A DNA stretch of 64,000 bases, taken from contig CABXXT010000002.1 in the NCBI GenBank assembly GCA_902516285.1, positions 1-64,000 of the forward strand, given 5' to 3'. Numbering within the stretch: position 1 is the stretch's first letter; each line of letters begins with the position of its first letter. The translations under genes were made by a program, and so were the position numbers. The stretch is from an uncultured SAR86 cluster bacterium (GTDB taxonomy: Bacteria; Pseudomonadota; Gammaproteobacteria; Magnimaribacterales; D2472). The notes under the pieces are model-generated. The model was not told where the DNA came from, did not search any database, and was given only the letters and a program-made list of their open reading frames with translations. Positions 51,414 to 60,722 of the stretch are shown piece after piece.

Positions 51414-51974
51414 TTGAATAAACATTCACTTGATTTAAATGCATCTATCGAGTGGGTAAGATCTGGTAAAATATTAGCACATCCAACTGAATCAATTTGG
51501 GGTCTAGGCTGCGACGCTTTTAATGAAGATGCTGTTGAAAATCTAATTAGTTTAAAAAAAAGAAACAATAAAAAAAACTTTATTTTATTAGCCTCTTCTG
51601 TTGAATTCATTGAAAAGTACGTAAAGGATTTAAGTAAAGATGATAAAGATTTTTTAAATATATACTGGCCAGGACCTTACACTTTTCTTTTCAATTACAG
51701 CAAAAATTTACCAAAGCATTTGCAAAACAGAACAGGCAAAATAGCAATAAGAGTAAGTGATCACTTACCTATAAAACATTTATTTATAGGGCTTGACAAT
51801 TTTTTTGTATCAACTTCAGCTAATTTATCTGGAGCAAAAAACATTAATGACCCAAATGAAGTATTAAACTTTTTTGATTATGAGGATCTTGCATATTATG
51901 ATGCTGATCTAGGATCATTGAACAAACCATCAACTATCATAGATCTTGAATCAAAAGAAATCATAAGAGATTAA
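51414..51974 (+). CDS. tsaC: Threonylcarbamoyl-AMP synthase (YrdC/Sua5 domain)
   Basis: 186 residues from a TTG start directly after the purE stop. HPTESIWGLGCDAFNEDAV is the YrdC opening and WPGPYTFLF, AIRVSDH and STSANLSGAKN complete the pattern. It forms threonylcarbamoyl-AMP for the t6A37 tRNA modification. Short single-domain form, without the Sua5 extension. Two bases separate it from hemF. Confidence 0.93.
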   Translation: MNKHSLDLNASIEWVRSGKILAHPTESIWGLGCDAFNEDAVENLISLKKRNNKKNFILLASSVEFIEKYVKDLSKDDKDFLNIYWPGPYTFLFNYSKNLPKHLQNRTGKIAIRVSDHLPIKHLFIGLDNFFVSTSANLSGAKNINDPNEVLNFFDYEDLAYYDADLGSLNKPSTIIDLESKEIIRD

Positions 51975-51976
51975 AT

Positions 51977-52882
51977 ATGATTAAAAATTTAGAATCAAAT
52001 TTCAAAAATATACATACAAAAATAAAAAGCTCTTTTACTGAGTTAGAAGAAAAAAATAATGTAAATATTTCTGATGATGTCTGGGAAAGGCCAGAGGGTG
52101 GTGGAGGGAATACCTTTGTTATTGATAATGGTAATTTTTTTAGCAATTGCGCAGTAAATTTTTCATCAATTTATGGAAAAGAACTCCCACAGGCTGCTCT
52201 ATCGACCAAAACAAATGTAAGCTCATCAAATGGCTATCAGGCTATGGGCGTTTCAGTTATTTCTCATCCAAATAATCCATATGTTCCAACAAGCCATATG
52301 AATGTGAGATTTTTTGGAATTTTAGGCAAAAGTGAAAATTTTATTGATTGGTGGATAGGTGGAGGCTACGACTTGACGCCTTTTCTTCCGTTTAAAGAGG
52401 ATATAATTGAGTGGCATAGCTCTGCAAAACAACTTTTAGATGGTTACAACGAAGAATATTACAAAGTTTTTTCTGAAAATTGTAATAATTATTTTCAAAT
52501 ACCACATAGAAGTGAAAGAAGAGGGATAGGTGGCATTTTTTTTGATAATTTTAGAGATTTTGATATTGAAAAAAGCATGATTTTTGTAAAGTCAATTGCA
52601 GAATGTTACTTAAATTCGTATTTAAAAATTGCAACAAAAAGAAAAAATCATGAATTCAATGAAAGTGAAAAGAATTTCCAACTTATAAGAAGAGGAAGAT
52701 ACGCAGAATTTAATTTAATTTATGATAGAGGAACTGCTTTTGGCCTTCAATCTAAAGGAAGAATTGAATCAATTCTTTCCTCCTTACCAGCTGATGTAAA
52801 GTGGCAATATAAAAAAGATAAAGAATACAATGTCTTAGAGAACAAACTACTGGACGTTATAAAAAAGGATTGGAATGTCTAA
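51977..52882 (+). CDS. hemF: Oxygen-dependent coproporphyrinogen III oxidase
   Basis: 301 residues. Signature stretches include WERPEGGGGNTFVI, GVSVISHPNNPYVPTSHMNVRFF, DWWIGGGYDLTPF, HRSERRGIGGIFFDNF and LIRRGRYAEFNLIYDRGTAFGLQ. It makes protoporphyrinogen IX aerobically, feeding the heme used by the oxidase genes nearby. Overlaps aroE by 8 bases. Confidence 0.97.
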   Translation: MIKNLESNFKNIHTKIKSSFTELEEKNNVNISDDVWERPEGGGGNTFVIDNGNFFSNCAVNFSSIYGKELPQAALSTKTNVSSSNGYQAMGVSVISHPNNPYVPTSHMNVRFFGILGKSENFIDWWIGGGYDLTPFLPFKEDIIEWHSSAKQLLDGYNEEYYKVFSENCNNYFQIPHRSERRGIGGIFFDNFRDFDIEKSMIFVKSIAECYLNSYLKIATKRKNHEFNESEKNFQLIRRGRYAEFNLIYDRGTAFGLQSKGRIESILSSLPADVKWQYKKDKEYNVLENKLLDVIKKDWNV

Positions 52883-53690
52883 ATTATACAAATTAGGAGT
52901 GATTGGAAACCCTATAGAACACTCAATGTCACCTTTTATTCATTCAAGATTCGCCAGGTATGAAAATATAAGTCTTGAATATTTACCTTATAAGATCAAT
53001 GAACCTGACTTTAATAAATTTGTTAAAGAATTCTTTTCAGACAAAAATGCAAAAGGCTTGAATGTAACTCTCCCATATAAAAAGAAAGCTGCTGAAATAA
53101 ATGGAGACATATCAAAAGAGGCTAAATATATTAATGCTGTTAATACAATAACTAATTATAAAAATAAACTTTCTTTGGCCTCAACAGATGGCATTGGCTT
53201 TATTGATGATATAAATTCTAAAAAATTTGATTTAGAAAATAAAAAAATCCTAATTATTGGTGCAGGAGCAGCTTCAGAGAGTGTTCTATACAAGGTTACT
53301 AAAAGCAAAGTTAATGCGATAACTATTTTCAATAGAACTAAAGAAAAATCTGAAAAGCTTCAAAGAAAATATGGTAGTTTTGTTCCAATATCTTTAGATG
53401 TTAATTCCGATTGTGAATTTGATTTAATCATTAACGGAAGTTCTGCAGGTTTAACAGGAAAGTTCAATCCAATCGATAATCTCAAATTTGATTCAGATGC
53501 TTTTTTTTATGATCTTAATTATTCTTTAACCTTAACTCCTTTTTGCAAATGGGCTATGACTCAATCTTCAAATGTTCATGATGGAATGGGAATGCTTGTT
53601 TATCAAGCTGCCCATTCATTTAAGATTTGGTTTGGTTTATTCCCTGACGCTAAAAAAGTTATTAAAGATATCGAGGGTATAAGGGAATGA
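52875..53690 (+). CDS. aroE: Shikimate dehydrogenase
   Basis: 271 residues. GNPIEHSMSPFIHSRFA binds shikimate, NVTLPYKKKA holds the catalytic Lys and LIIGAGAASESVLYKV the NADP site. It reduces 3-dehydroshikimate in aromatic amino-acid synthesis. Starts inside the end of hemF and overlaps yheV by 4 bases (ATGA). Confidence 0.94.
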   Translation: MSKLYKLGVIGNPIEHSMSPFIHSRFARYENISLEYLPYKINEPDFNKFVKEFFSDKNAKGLNVTLPYKKKAAEINGDISKEAKYINAVNTITNYKNKLSLASTDGIGFIDDINSKKFDLENKKILIIGAGAASESVLYKVTKSKVNAITIFNRTKEKSEKLQRKYGSFVPISLDVNSDCEFDLIINGSSAGLTGKFNPIDNLKFDSDAFFYDLNYSLTLTPFCKWAMTQSSNVHDGMGMLVYQAAHSFKIWFGLFPDAKKVIKDIEGIRE

Positions 53691-53884
53691 AACGCTTTGT
53701 TCAGTTTATCGCAGGAGCGGTTTGTCCAAAATGCAAACAAATAGATACAATCGCCATAAATAAACAGAATGATCAGATTTATTGTGTAAAATGTGATTTT
53801 AAGGACAACAGACCTGTAGAAGCAACCAATATAGGTCAAAGTGAGATAAAAGTTGTTAACATAGAAGACTATAAAAATAAGTAA
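53687..53884 (+). CDS. yheV: YheV-family zinc-ribbon protein
   Basis: 65 residues. MKRFVQFIAGAVCPKCKQ and IYCVKCDFKD provide two CxxC pairs that bind zinc; the RFIAGAVCPxC opening is characteristic of gammaproteobacterial YheV. Function unknown. It is the last gene of the purE-tsaC-hemF-aroE-yheV run and overlaps aroE by 4 bases. Confidence 0.87.
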   Translation: MKRFVQFIAGAVCPKCKQIDTIAINKQNDQIYCVKCDFKDNRPVEATNIGQSEIKVVNIEDYKNK

Positions 53885-53885
53885 A

Positions 53886-53947
53886 AAACTCATAGAAATT
53901 CAAGTTTCAAACAAGTATTATGAGTTTCGAAAAAAATTAACTTTTTT
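53886..53947 (+). terminator. Possible terminator after yheV
   Basis: A nine-base perfect inverted repeat AAACTCATA (53886-53894) and TATGAGTTT (53919-53927) with an inner GAAA/TTTC stem encloses a short loop. An eight-T tract follows about 15 bases later. The stem is AT-rich and the spacing longer than ideal, so termination strength is doubtful. Confidence 0.35.
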
Positions 53948-53976
53948 TTGTTGTATTTATATAAATAGCTTATAAT
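53948..53976 (+). promoter_or_regulatory. Promoter of the cox operon
   Basis: TTGTTG (53948-53953), 17 bases, then a perfect TATAAT (53971-53976), 54 bases before the coxB start. It fits a housekeeping promoter and starts the oxidase cluster. Confidence 0.55.
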
Positions 53977-54030
53977 ACATTATAAATATTTATTATTATT
54001 AAGCGCACATTAAACTTAGAGGGATTAAAT

Positions 54031-55176
54031 TTGTACAAATGTCTTAAAAATATGCACAATATTTTTTATATTTGCATGCTAACTTTTGTTGCTCCTATGG
54101 CTAAAGCTGATTGGTTTGCATTGAATATGACAAGAGGTATTACTGATATAAGCAATGAAGTGTTTGAACTTCATATGCTTATATTTTGGATTTGCGTAGC
54201 CATTGGTGTGGCGGTATTTAGTGTCATGTTTTACTCTATTTATGCACATACTAAAAAGAAAAATCCAGTACCTGCAAAATTTCATGAAAATCATAAGCTT
54301 GAAATAGCTTGGACGATTATTCCTTTCTTAATTTTAATTGCAATGGCAGTTCCAGCATCTAAAACATTAGTAAAGATATATGATGACACAGCAGGAGACA
54401 TTAACATCCAAGTCACTGGCTATCAGTGGAAATGGCAATATCAGTATCTTGAGGATGATATTAGTTTTTTTGCTAATTTATCGACAGACCTAGATGAGAT
54501 TTATAACCTTGTTCCAAAAGGCGAGAACTATTTACAGGAAGTTGATGAGATGGTGGTTATTCCTGCTGGTAAGAAAATACGTTTTCTAATTACTGCCAAT
54601 GACGTTATTCACTCATGGTGGTTACCTGCATTTGCAATTAAGCAGGATGCAATTCCTGGATTTGTTAATACCGCATGGACCATTGTCGAAGAGCCAGGAA
54701 TTTACAGAGGTAGGTGCACAGAATTATGTGGTAAAAATCATGGTTTTATGCCTATAGTAGTTAAAGTAGTTGAGCAAGATGAATATGATGAATGGGTATT
54801 GAACAAAAGAAACGAAGCTATAAAGCTTGCAGAACTCACAACTAAGGATTGGACTGCTCAAGAGTTGGTTTCAAGAGGTCAAGAAATATATGACGTAAAC
54901 TGTGTAGCTTGTCATCAAGTATCTGGACAAGGAATTACAGGAATATTTCCAGCCTTAGCAGGAAGTGACATAGTAATGAATGATAAAGAAAGAAATATTG
55001 AAATATTAATGGAAGGTGTTCAGGGAGCAGCTATGAATTCATTCAGCTACTTATCAGAGGTTGAGTTAGCGTCTGTTATTACATATACCAGACAATCTTG
55101 GGGTAATGCCGAGAAGGGCGATGGAGAAATTGTGATACCTAAAGATATAGTAGATTACAAAGAACCGAAAATATAA
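54031..55176 (+). CDS. coxB: Cytochrome c oxidase subunit II with fused cytochrome c
   Basis: 381 residues from a TTG start with AGAGGG eight bases upstream; an ATG seven codons later is an alternative. A signal peptide is followed by two membrane helices, the CuA domain with ligands H194, C229, C233, H237 and M240 (CTELCGKNHGFM), and a C-terminal cytochrome c domain with CVACH at 291-295. This is the caa3-type fusion that accepts electrons directly into a bound heme. Followed by coxA after 14 bases. Confidence 0.96.
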   Translation: MYKCLKNMHNIFYICMLTFVAPMAKADWFALNMTRGITDISNEVFELHMLIFWICVAIGVAVFSVMFYSIYAHTKKKNPVPAKFHENHKLEIAWTIIPFLILIAMAVPASKTLVKIYDDTAGDINIQVTGYQWKWQYQYLEDDISFFANLSTDLDEIYNLVPKGENYLQEVDEMVVIPAGKKIRFLITANDVIHSWWLPAFAIKQDAIPGFVNTAWTIVEEPGIYRGRCTELCGKNHGFMPIVVKVVEQDEYDEWVLNKRNEAIKLAELTTKDWTAQELVSRGQEIYDVNCVACHQVSGQGITGIFPALAGSDIVMNDKERNIEILMEGVQGAAMNSFSYLSEVELASVITYTRQSWGNAEKGDGEIVIPKDIVDYKEPKI

Positions 55177-55190
55177 AATAGGAATATATT

Positions 55191-56774
55191 ATGAGTGCAG
55201 TTATAGAAAATCATCATGAAGATCATGATCATGGACCAGCAAAAGGCATCACTAGATGGTTGTATACAACAAATCATAAAGATATAGGTACTCTGTACTT
55301 ATGGTTTAGTTTTGCAATGTTCCTTATTGGTGGAGCAATGGCAATGATCATAAGAGCTGAATTATTTCAGCCTGGCATGCAAATTGTAGAACCTGAGTTC
55401 TATAATCAAATGATTACACTGCACGGCTTGATAATGATATTCGGTGGAGTAATGCCTGCCTTCGTTGGTCTTGCAAATTGGTTGGTGCCAATGATGATTG
55501 GGGCACCAGACATGGCCTTACCAAGAATGAATAATTTAAGTTTCTGGATTTTACCATTTGCATTTTTAATATTACTTTCTTCTCTGTTTATGGAAGGAGG
55601 TGCGCCTAATTTTGGATGGACCTTCTATGCTCCACTTTCAACTACATATGCACCACCAAGCGTAACTTTCTTCATATTCTCAGTTCATATAATGGGAGCC
55701 TCATCGATTATGGGAGCCATTAATGTTGTTGTAACAATAATGAATATGAGAGCTCCTGGCGTTGGGCTTATGAAGATGCCACTATTTGTGTGGTCGTGGT
55801 TAATAACAGCATACTTATTAATTGCTGTCATGCCTGTTTTAGCTGGAGCTGTAACAATGATGTTGATGGATATCCATTTTGGAACTAGTTTTTTTAATGC
55901 TGCTGGAGGTGGAGATCCAGTATTATTTCAGCATATATTTTGGTTTTTTGGACATCCAGAAGTTTACATAATGATACTTCCTGCATTTGGTATTGTTTCT
56001 CATATCATTGAAACTTTTTCAAGAAAACAATTATTCGGTTATTCATCAATGGTTTGGGCAATGCTATCAATTGCGATACTCTCATTCGTTGTTTGGGCAC
56101 ATCATATGTTTACAGTAGGACTGCCCTTAGCTGCTGAAATTTTCTTCATGTGGGCAACTATGCTGATTGCTGTTCCAACAGGAGTTAAAGTTTTTAATTG
56201 GGTTGCGACAATGTTTAGAGGATCGCTCACATTTGAAACCCCAATGCTTTTTGCGATAGCATTTGTTGTTCTATTCACTATTGGTGGCTTATCAGGCCTA
56301 ATGCTTGCAATAGTCCCAGCTGATTTCCAGTACCATGATACTTATTTTGTTGTTGCTCACTTCCATTATGTATTAGTTCCAGGAGCAATATTTTCAATCA
56401 TGGCTGCAGTATATTACTGGATACCTAAATGGTCTGGAAATATGTACGACGAAAGACTTGGAAAACTTCATTTCTGGTTATCATTTGTCGGAGTGAATGT
56501 TACATTCTTCCCACAACATTTTATTGGTCTAGCAGGAATGCCAAGAAGGTATCCTGACTACTCACTCCAATTCGCAGACTGGAATATGGTTTCGAGTGTT
56601 GGAGCGTTTTTGTTTGGCTTTTCTCAGCTACTATTTTTGTTTATTGTTTTGAAAACAGTTATGGGTGGTAAAAAGGCTACAAGCCAAGTTTGGGATGGAG
56701 CAAGAGGACTAGAGTGGACAGTGGCATCACCTGCTCCTTATCATACTTTTTCAACACCACCAAAGGTTGACTAA
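55191..56774 (+). CDS. coxA: Cytochrome c oxidase subunit I
   Basis: 527 residues, 12 membrane helices. HPEVYIMILPAFG contains the CuB His and the Tyr-His crosslink pair, and HHMFTVG and DTYFVVAHFHYV the remaining copper and heme ligands; LFGYSSMVW has the K-channel region. A-type heme-copper oxidase. It opens with a histidine-rich ENHHEDHDHG stretch. Overlaps ctaG by one base. Confidence 0.97.
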   Translation: MSAVIENHHEDHDHGPAKGITRWLYTTNHKDIGTLYLWFSFAMFLIGGAMAMIIRAELFQPGMQIVEPEFYNQMITLHGLIMIFGGVMPAFVGLANWLVPMMIGAPDMALPRMNNLSFWILPFAFLILLSSLFMEGGAPNFGWTFYAPLSTTYAPPSVTFFIFSVHIMGASSIMGAINVVVTIMNMRAPGVGLMKMPLFVWSWLITAYLLIAVMPVLAGAVTMMLMDIHFGTSFFNAAGGGDPVLFQHIFWFFGHPEVYIMILPAFGIVSHIIETFSRKQLFGYSSMVWAMLSIAILSFVVWAHHMFTVGLPLAAEIFFMWATMLIAVPTGVKVFNWVATMFRGSLTFETPMLFAIAFVVLFTIGGLSGLMLAIVPADFQYHDTYFVVAHFHYVLVPGAIFSIMAAVYYWIPKWSGNMYDERLGKLHFWLSFVGVNVTFFPQHFIGLAGMPRRYPDYSLQFADWNMVSSVGAFLFGFSQLLFLFIVLKTVMGGKKATSQVWDGARGLEWTVASPAPYHTFSTPPKVD

Positions 56775-57331
56775 TGAATAAAGGAGCAAAAAAGACTCTT
56801 ATAAAACTAGTGGTTGCTGTTCCTTTAATGTTTGCATTTGGCTTTGCCTTGGTGCCTTTGTATGATGTTTTTTGCGAAGTAACTGGACTTAATGGCAAGG
56901 TTTTTCAATCTGAACATTCTGATGACTTAATAGCAGAACAAGGTAGACCACTTTCTCTCCAATTTATATCTACCAATAATGAAAATATGCCATGGAAATT
57001 TGAGCCATCAGTAAAAGTACTAAAGATTGAAACAGGTAAATATTATACTGCGACCTTTTCTGTTAAAAATACCACTAACAAAAAGATGACAGCTCAGGCA
57101 GTGCCGAGTGTTGCGCCGTCAAATGCAGCAGCCCATTTAAAGAAACTTGAATGTTTTTGCTTTGAAAAACAGGAATTAATGCCTGGTGAGGAAGCGCTGC
57201 TCCCTGTTAAATTGCTTGTATCAAATGAACTACCGTCAAATATCAAGAACGTAATATTATCTTATACAATTTTTGATATTACTGACTACAACGATATTGA
57301 ATTAGCAAGTAACCAGATAGTAATGGAGTAA
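56774..57331 (+). CDS. ctaG: Cytochrome oxidase copper chaperone CtaG (Cox11)
   Basis: 185 residues with one N-terminal helix and a periplasmic domain. ECFCFEKQELMPGE has the CFCF copper site and the conserved downstream acid loop. It delivers CuB to subunit I. Placed as usual between coxA and coxC. Confidence 0.95.
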   Translation: MNKGAKKTLIKLVVAVPLMFAFGFALVPLYDVFCEVTGLNGKVFQSEHSDDLIAEQGRPLSLQFISTNNENMPWKFEPSVKVLKIETGKYYTATFSVKNTTNKKMTAQAVPSVAPSNAAAHLKKLECFCFEKQELMPGEEALLPVKLLVSNELPSNIKNVILSYTIFDITDYNDIELASNQIVME

Positions 57332-57337
57332 AAAATT

Positions 57338-58252
57338 GTGAGCGGAGGAAGTTATTATGTTCCAGATCAAAGTAGATTTCCTATATTCATGGCCTTCTCT
57401 CTGTTCCTTCTTGTTATGGGAGCCTCTAGCACAATAAATAACCTAGACGACCCTAACAGTAACTCTGCATACATTTTATACCTTGGTTTCGCATCCTTGT
57501 TTTTAACATTATTCTTTTGGTTTAGACAGGTTATAAAAGAGCACTTAGCAGGACTGGATTCAAATCAATTAAAACAGTCTTATGTTTATGGAATGGCATG
57601 GTTCATTTTCTCTGAGGTAATGTTTTTTGCAGCTTTCTTTGGAGCTTTGTTCTATGTAAGAACATTGGCTGTTCCATGGCTTGCAGGAGAAGGTTCTAAG
57701 GGAGCAGCTATTACTGCTATAGAATTATGGCCTGCCTTTGAATCAACTTGGCCAGTAATAACAACTCCAGATAATGGAGTTGAATATGAATTAGCTGAAA
57801 AGAGCATGGCCTGGCCAGGATGGGATCATGCTTTAAAGTGGTTACCTATGTGGAACACAATTGTTTTGCTTAGCTCCAGTGTAACTGTTCACTTCGCTCA
57901 TCTCGGCCTTAAAAGTGGCAACAGAAAGAAATTTAATGTTTTGTTAGGCGTGACAGTCTTCTTGGCATTAATTTTTGTTGGTCTCCAGGCAGCTGAATAT
58001 TATGAGGCATACGCTCATTATGGTCTTACTTTAAATTCAGGTATTTATGGATCAACATTTTTTATGTTGACTGGGTTTCACGGCTTTCACGTTATGATGG
58101 GTGGTATTATGCTAGCAATAATGTTGGCTAGATCTGTTTTTGCAGGACACTTTGAAGATCATGACCATTTTGGTTTTGAAGCAGCATCATGGTATTGGCA
58201 CTTTGTTGATGTTGTTTGGGTAATGTTATTTTTGTTTGTCTATATCTTATAA
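57338..58252 (+). CDS. coxC: Cytochrome c oxidase subunit III
   Basis: 304 residues from a GTG start. About seven membrane helices, with AWFIFSEVMFFAAFFGALFY, the WNTIVLLSSSVTVHFAH helix and a final HGFHVMMGGIML and SWYWHFVDVVWVMLFLFVY. Longer than the minimal subunit III because of a loop with a TPDNGVEYEL stretch. It protects the active site and proton uptake. Ends one base before the divergent DUF2909 gene. Confidence 0.96.
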   Translation: MSGGSYYVPDQSRFPIFMAFSLFLLVMGASSTINNLDDPNSNSAYILYLGFASLFLTLFFWFRQVIKEHLAGLDSNQLKQSYVYGMAWFIFSEVMFFAAFFGALFYVRTLAVPWLAGEGSKGAAITAIELWPAFESTWPVITTPDNGVEYELAEKSMAWPGWDHALKWLPMWNTIVLLSSSVTVHFAHLGLKSGNRKKFNVLLGVTVFLALIFVGLQAAEYYEAYAHYGLTLNSGIYGSTFFMLTGFHGFHVMMGGIMLAIMLARSVFAGHFEDHDHFGFEAASWYWHFVDVVWVMLFLFVYIL

Positions 58253-58471
58253 TTAAGAGTCTTCCCACGGCACGCTATTCCCTAACTCACCCGTATAAAG
58301 ACCAATTACCACAAGTATGATTAACAAAGCTGCAAAAAAGACCCTAAGACCTAAAAAATATACCGTCCTTTTTCTACCGGTGTCACCTTTGTCGACTAGT
58401 AGAAAAAAAAGACCACCTGCTAGTGATAAAAGCAACAATGGTATTACTATATAAATGAGTGTAGTGATCAT
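58253..58471 (-). CDS. DUF2909-like twin-transmembrane protein
   Basis: 72 residues with two helices (about 5-25 and 41-62) and a basic loop with KGDTGRKRTVYFLGLR. In gammaproteobacteria this small gene is commonly found in opposite orientation between coxC and the SURF1 gene, as here. Function unknown. It shares a 34-base divergent region with SURF1. Confidence 0.8.
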   Translation of the reverse strand: MITTLIYIVIPLLLLSLAGGLFFLLVDKGDTGRKRTVYFLGLRVFFAALLIILVVIGLYTGELGNSVPWEDS

Positions 58472-58505
58472 GACTGAATTTTAATGCATATATACTTGAA
58501 TAGAT

Positions 58506-59207
58506 ATGAAAAGAAAAAAATTTAACCCAGGTGTGAGAATTACGATTTTCTTTATCATATTTGCTGTTGTATTTTTTTCTTTAGGTATATGGCAAATAGA
58601 AAGAGGACAAACAAAAACACAAATAATGAGTGAATTTGAAAATAAATTAACGAAAGAGCCTATTTATTTAAATGCTGAATCTAAGAAATGGGATAGGGTA
58701 TTAGTAAGTGGAAAATGGGAAAATAAAAAACAATTATTAATCGATAATGTAATTCATCAAGGAATAGCTGGTTATAAAGTTCTTACACCTTTGAGAGTTG
58801 ATGAAACAAACAAACTTATTCTTGTTGATAGAGGATGGATTAAACAAAATAAATTTAGAGATCAACTACCTGACATCCAAATACCTGATAATTTTGAAAG
58901 CGTAATTGGAACATTAGAGCAACCTGAGTTGGGTCTAGTTTTGTCAGACGAGCTTATTTCTAATAATTGGCCAAAAATTTCACAAACAAAAAATGTTGAA
59001 GTAATTTCAAAAGCTTACACAGAGGAGATATTTCCAATGATCTTACTTGCAGATCCTTTGCTTAAAAATAGTCTAGAATATATTAAAATTACTCCAACAA
59101 ACATGACGCCAATTAAACATTACGGATATTCATCACAATGGTTTTTGATGTTTATAGTTTTATGTTTTATGTATATCTGGTATGGATTAAGTAGAAATGC
59201 GAAATAA
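58506..59207 (+). CDS. SURF1 family oxidase assembly protein
   Basis: 233 residues: an N-terminal helix (about 11-28), a soluble periplasmic domain with FSLGIWQIERGQTK and VDRGWIKQ and a C-terminal helix (HYGYSSQWFLMFIVLCFMYIWYGL). SURF1 helps insert heme a3 in subunit I. It overlaps the next gene by 11 bases. Confidence 0.92.
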   Translation: MKRKKFNPGVRITIFFIIFAVVFFSLGIWQIERGQTKTQIMSEFENKLTKEPIYLNAESKKWDRVLVSGKWENKKQLLIDNVIHQGIAGYKVLTPLRVDETNKLILVDRGWIKQNKFRDQLPDIQIPDNFESVIGTLEQPELGLVLSDELISNNWPKISQTKNVEVISKAYTEEIFPMILLADPLLKNSLEYIKITPTNMTPIKHYGYSSQWFLMFIVLCFMYIWYGLSRNAK

Positions 59208-59748
59208 AATCTTTCTTGCTGCAATATTATTAACTCCTATATTGGTAGTTACCTTATCCTCACTCTATTTTGTTATGGGTTTGTCACCCGATGGAACAAG
59301 AAATAATGGTTCTTTCTTCAAGAGCTATTTTGATTTCAATCAATTTAAAAATAATGAGGGTGAAACAGACCTAATTAGTTTTGAAGATGGTAAATGGGTT
59401 CTATCTGTGTATGTTACAAACGAAGAAAAAAGTAAGGAATCTATATATTTAATGAGACAGCTTAATGTTGCTCTAAATAGAGATATAAATAAACTAAAAC
59501 GTGTTGTTTTTTATTCGAACAAACTTTTAGAGGATTATCTTGATGATGTTAAAGAAGAATATTCGAGAATTGAACTTATCGAAGATAAAAATGGAGTATT
59601 ACTAAATGTTCTTCAAAGAAATTCAAGTTTGAATTTTAATAATGAGAATCCTATATTTGTAATTGATCCATATGGAAGGGCAGTAATGTATTTTAATCCT
59701 GGAACTGATCCAAAATTAATTTTAAAAGACTTAAAGGTGTTGATTTAA
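59197..59748 (+). CDS. Unknown oxidase-cluster membrane protein, thioredoxin-like
   Basis: 183 residues: an N-terminal anchor helix (about 5-27) and a periplasmic domain that resembles a thioredoxin/SCO fold without the active-site cysteines (no Cys at all). It ends NPIFVIDPYGRAVMYFNPGTDPKLILKDLKVL, the typical closing of SCO-like proteins. The gene sits between SURF1 and ctaA, a common place in gammaproteobacteria for an uncharacterised cytochrome-oxidase-associated protein. Probably assembly; not proven. Confidence 0.6.
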   Translation: MRNKIFLAAILLTPILVVTLSSLYFVMGLSPDGTRNNGSFFKSYFDFNQFKNNEGETDLISFEDGKWVLSVYVTNEEKSKESIYLMRQLNVALNRDINKLKRVVFYSNKLLEDYLDDVKEEYSRIELIEDKNGVLLNVLQRNSSLNFNNENPIFVIDPYGRAVMYFNPGTDPKLILKDLKVLI

Positions 59749-60722
59749 TGAATAGTATCAAGAACTTATCATTTATTGGAATATGTATGGCGTTTGTGGT
59801 TATTGCTCTAGGAGCATGGACACGACTTGTAGATGCCGGACTCGGATGTCCTGACTGGCCTGGTTGCTATGGTTTTATTGTTTTTCCGACAAATGAAGCT
59901 GAAATTGCAATTGCAGAAAGTCGTTATCCATTATTTCCATATGATATTAATAAAGCTATACCTGAAGTTGTTCATAGGTATTTTGCAGCTGGCTTGGGCT
60001 TATTAGCAATTTTTTTAGTCTATTTCGCTTTTAAAAAAACAACAGATAAATCAATAAGAGGATGGTCCTCATTTTTGTTATTTTTCATATGCTGCCAAGG
60101 ATTATTTGGTTATTTGACTGTAAGCTTAAAATTACTCCCCATTATAGTTACTGCTCATCTATTTGGTGGCTTCACCACACTAACTTTACTTTATTTTATT
60201 TACCTTAAATCAAGAAATTTTCAAATCTTTAGCCAGATAAATATTTCAAATTTAAAAACCATATCAGCTCTCGCATTTGTTATTTTAGTTTTTCAAATTT
60301 TTCTTGGTGTTTGGACAAGCACAAATTATGCATCTTTAGCTTGTGCTGATTTTCCTACTTGCCAGGGTACTTATTTGCCTGAAATGGACTTTAAAAATGG
60401 ATTTAATTTAAATCAAGAAGTTGGTCCTAATTATCTTTATGGATTGTTGGACAATCCTGCTAGAGTTGCAATTCATTATAGTCATCGAGTTTCTGCGTTG
60501 TTAGTCACATTTATTTTTCTCATACTGATGTCTCGACTGTGGTTTTCAAATGCAGCTCCATTGGCTTCAACACTTGGTGTATTATTACTAACCCAAATAA
60601 CACTTGGAATAATAAACGTAATCTATGTGCTTCCTTTGTATGTTGCAATTGCCCATAATTTGGTAGCTGCCTGTTTAGTCCTCGCAACTTTCACGATAAA
60701 TTATTTAGCCTGGAAAAGATGA
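59748..60722 (+). CDS. ctaA: Heme A synthase
   Basis: 324 residues with eight membrane helices. Two conserved loops are present, ARLV-like WTRLVDAGLGCPDWPGCYG early and SLACADFPTCQGTY later, plus heme-binding histidines in VHRYFAAG and HYSHRVSALL. It oxidises the methyl of heme O to formyl, giving heme A for CoxA. Overlaps ctaB by four bases. Confidence 0.95.
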   Translation: MNSIKNLSFIGICMAFVVIALGAWTRLVDAGLGCPDWPGCYGFIVFPTNEAEIAIAESRYPLFPYDINKAIPEVVHRYFAAGLGLLAIFLVYFAFKKTTDKSIRGWSSFLLFFICCQGLFGYLTVSLKLLPIIVTAHLFGGFTTLTLLYFIYLKSRNFQIFSQINISNLKTISALAFVILVFQIFLGVWTSTNYASLACADFPTCQGTYLPEMDFKNGFNLNQEVGPNYLYGLLDNPARVAIHYSHRVSALLVTFIFLILMSRLWFSNAAPLASTLGVLLLTQITLGIINVIYVLPLYVAIAHNLVAACLVLATFTINYLAWKR

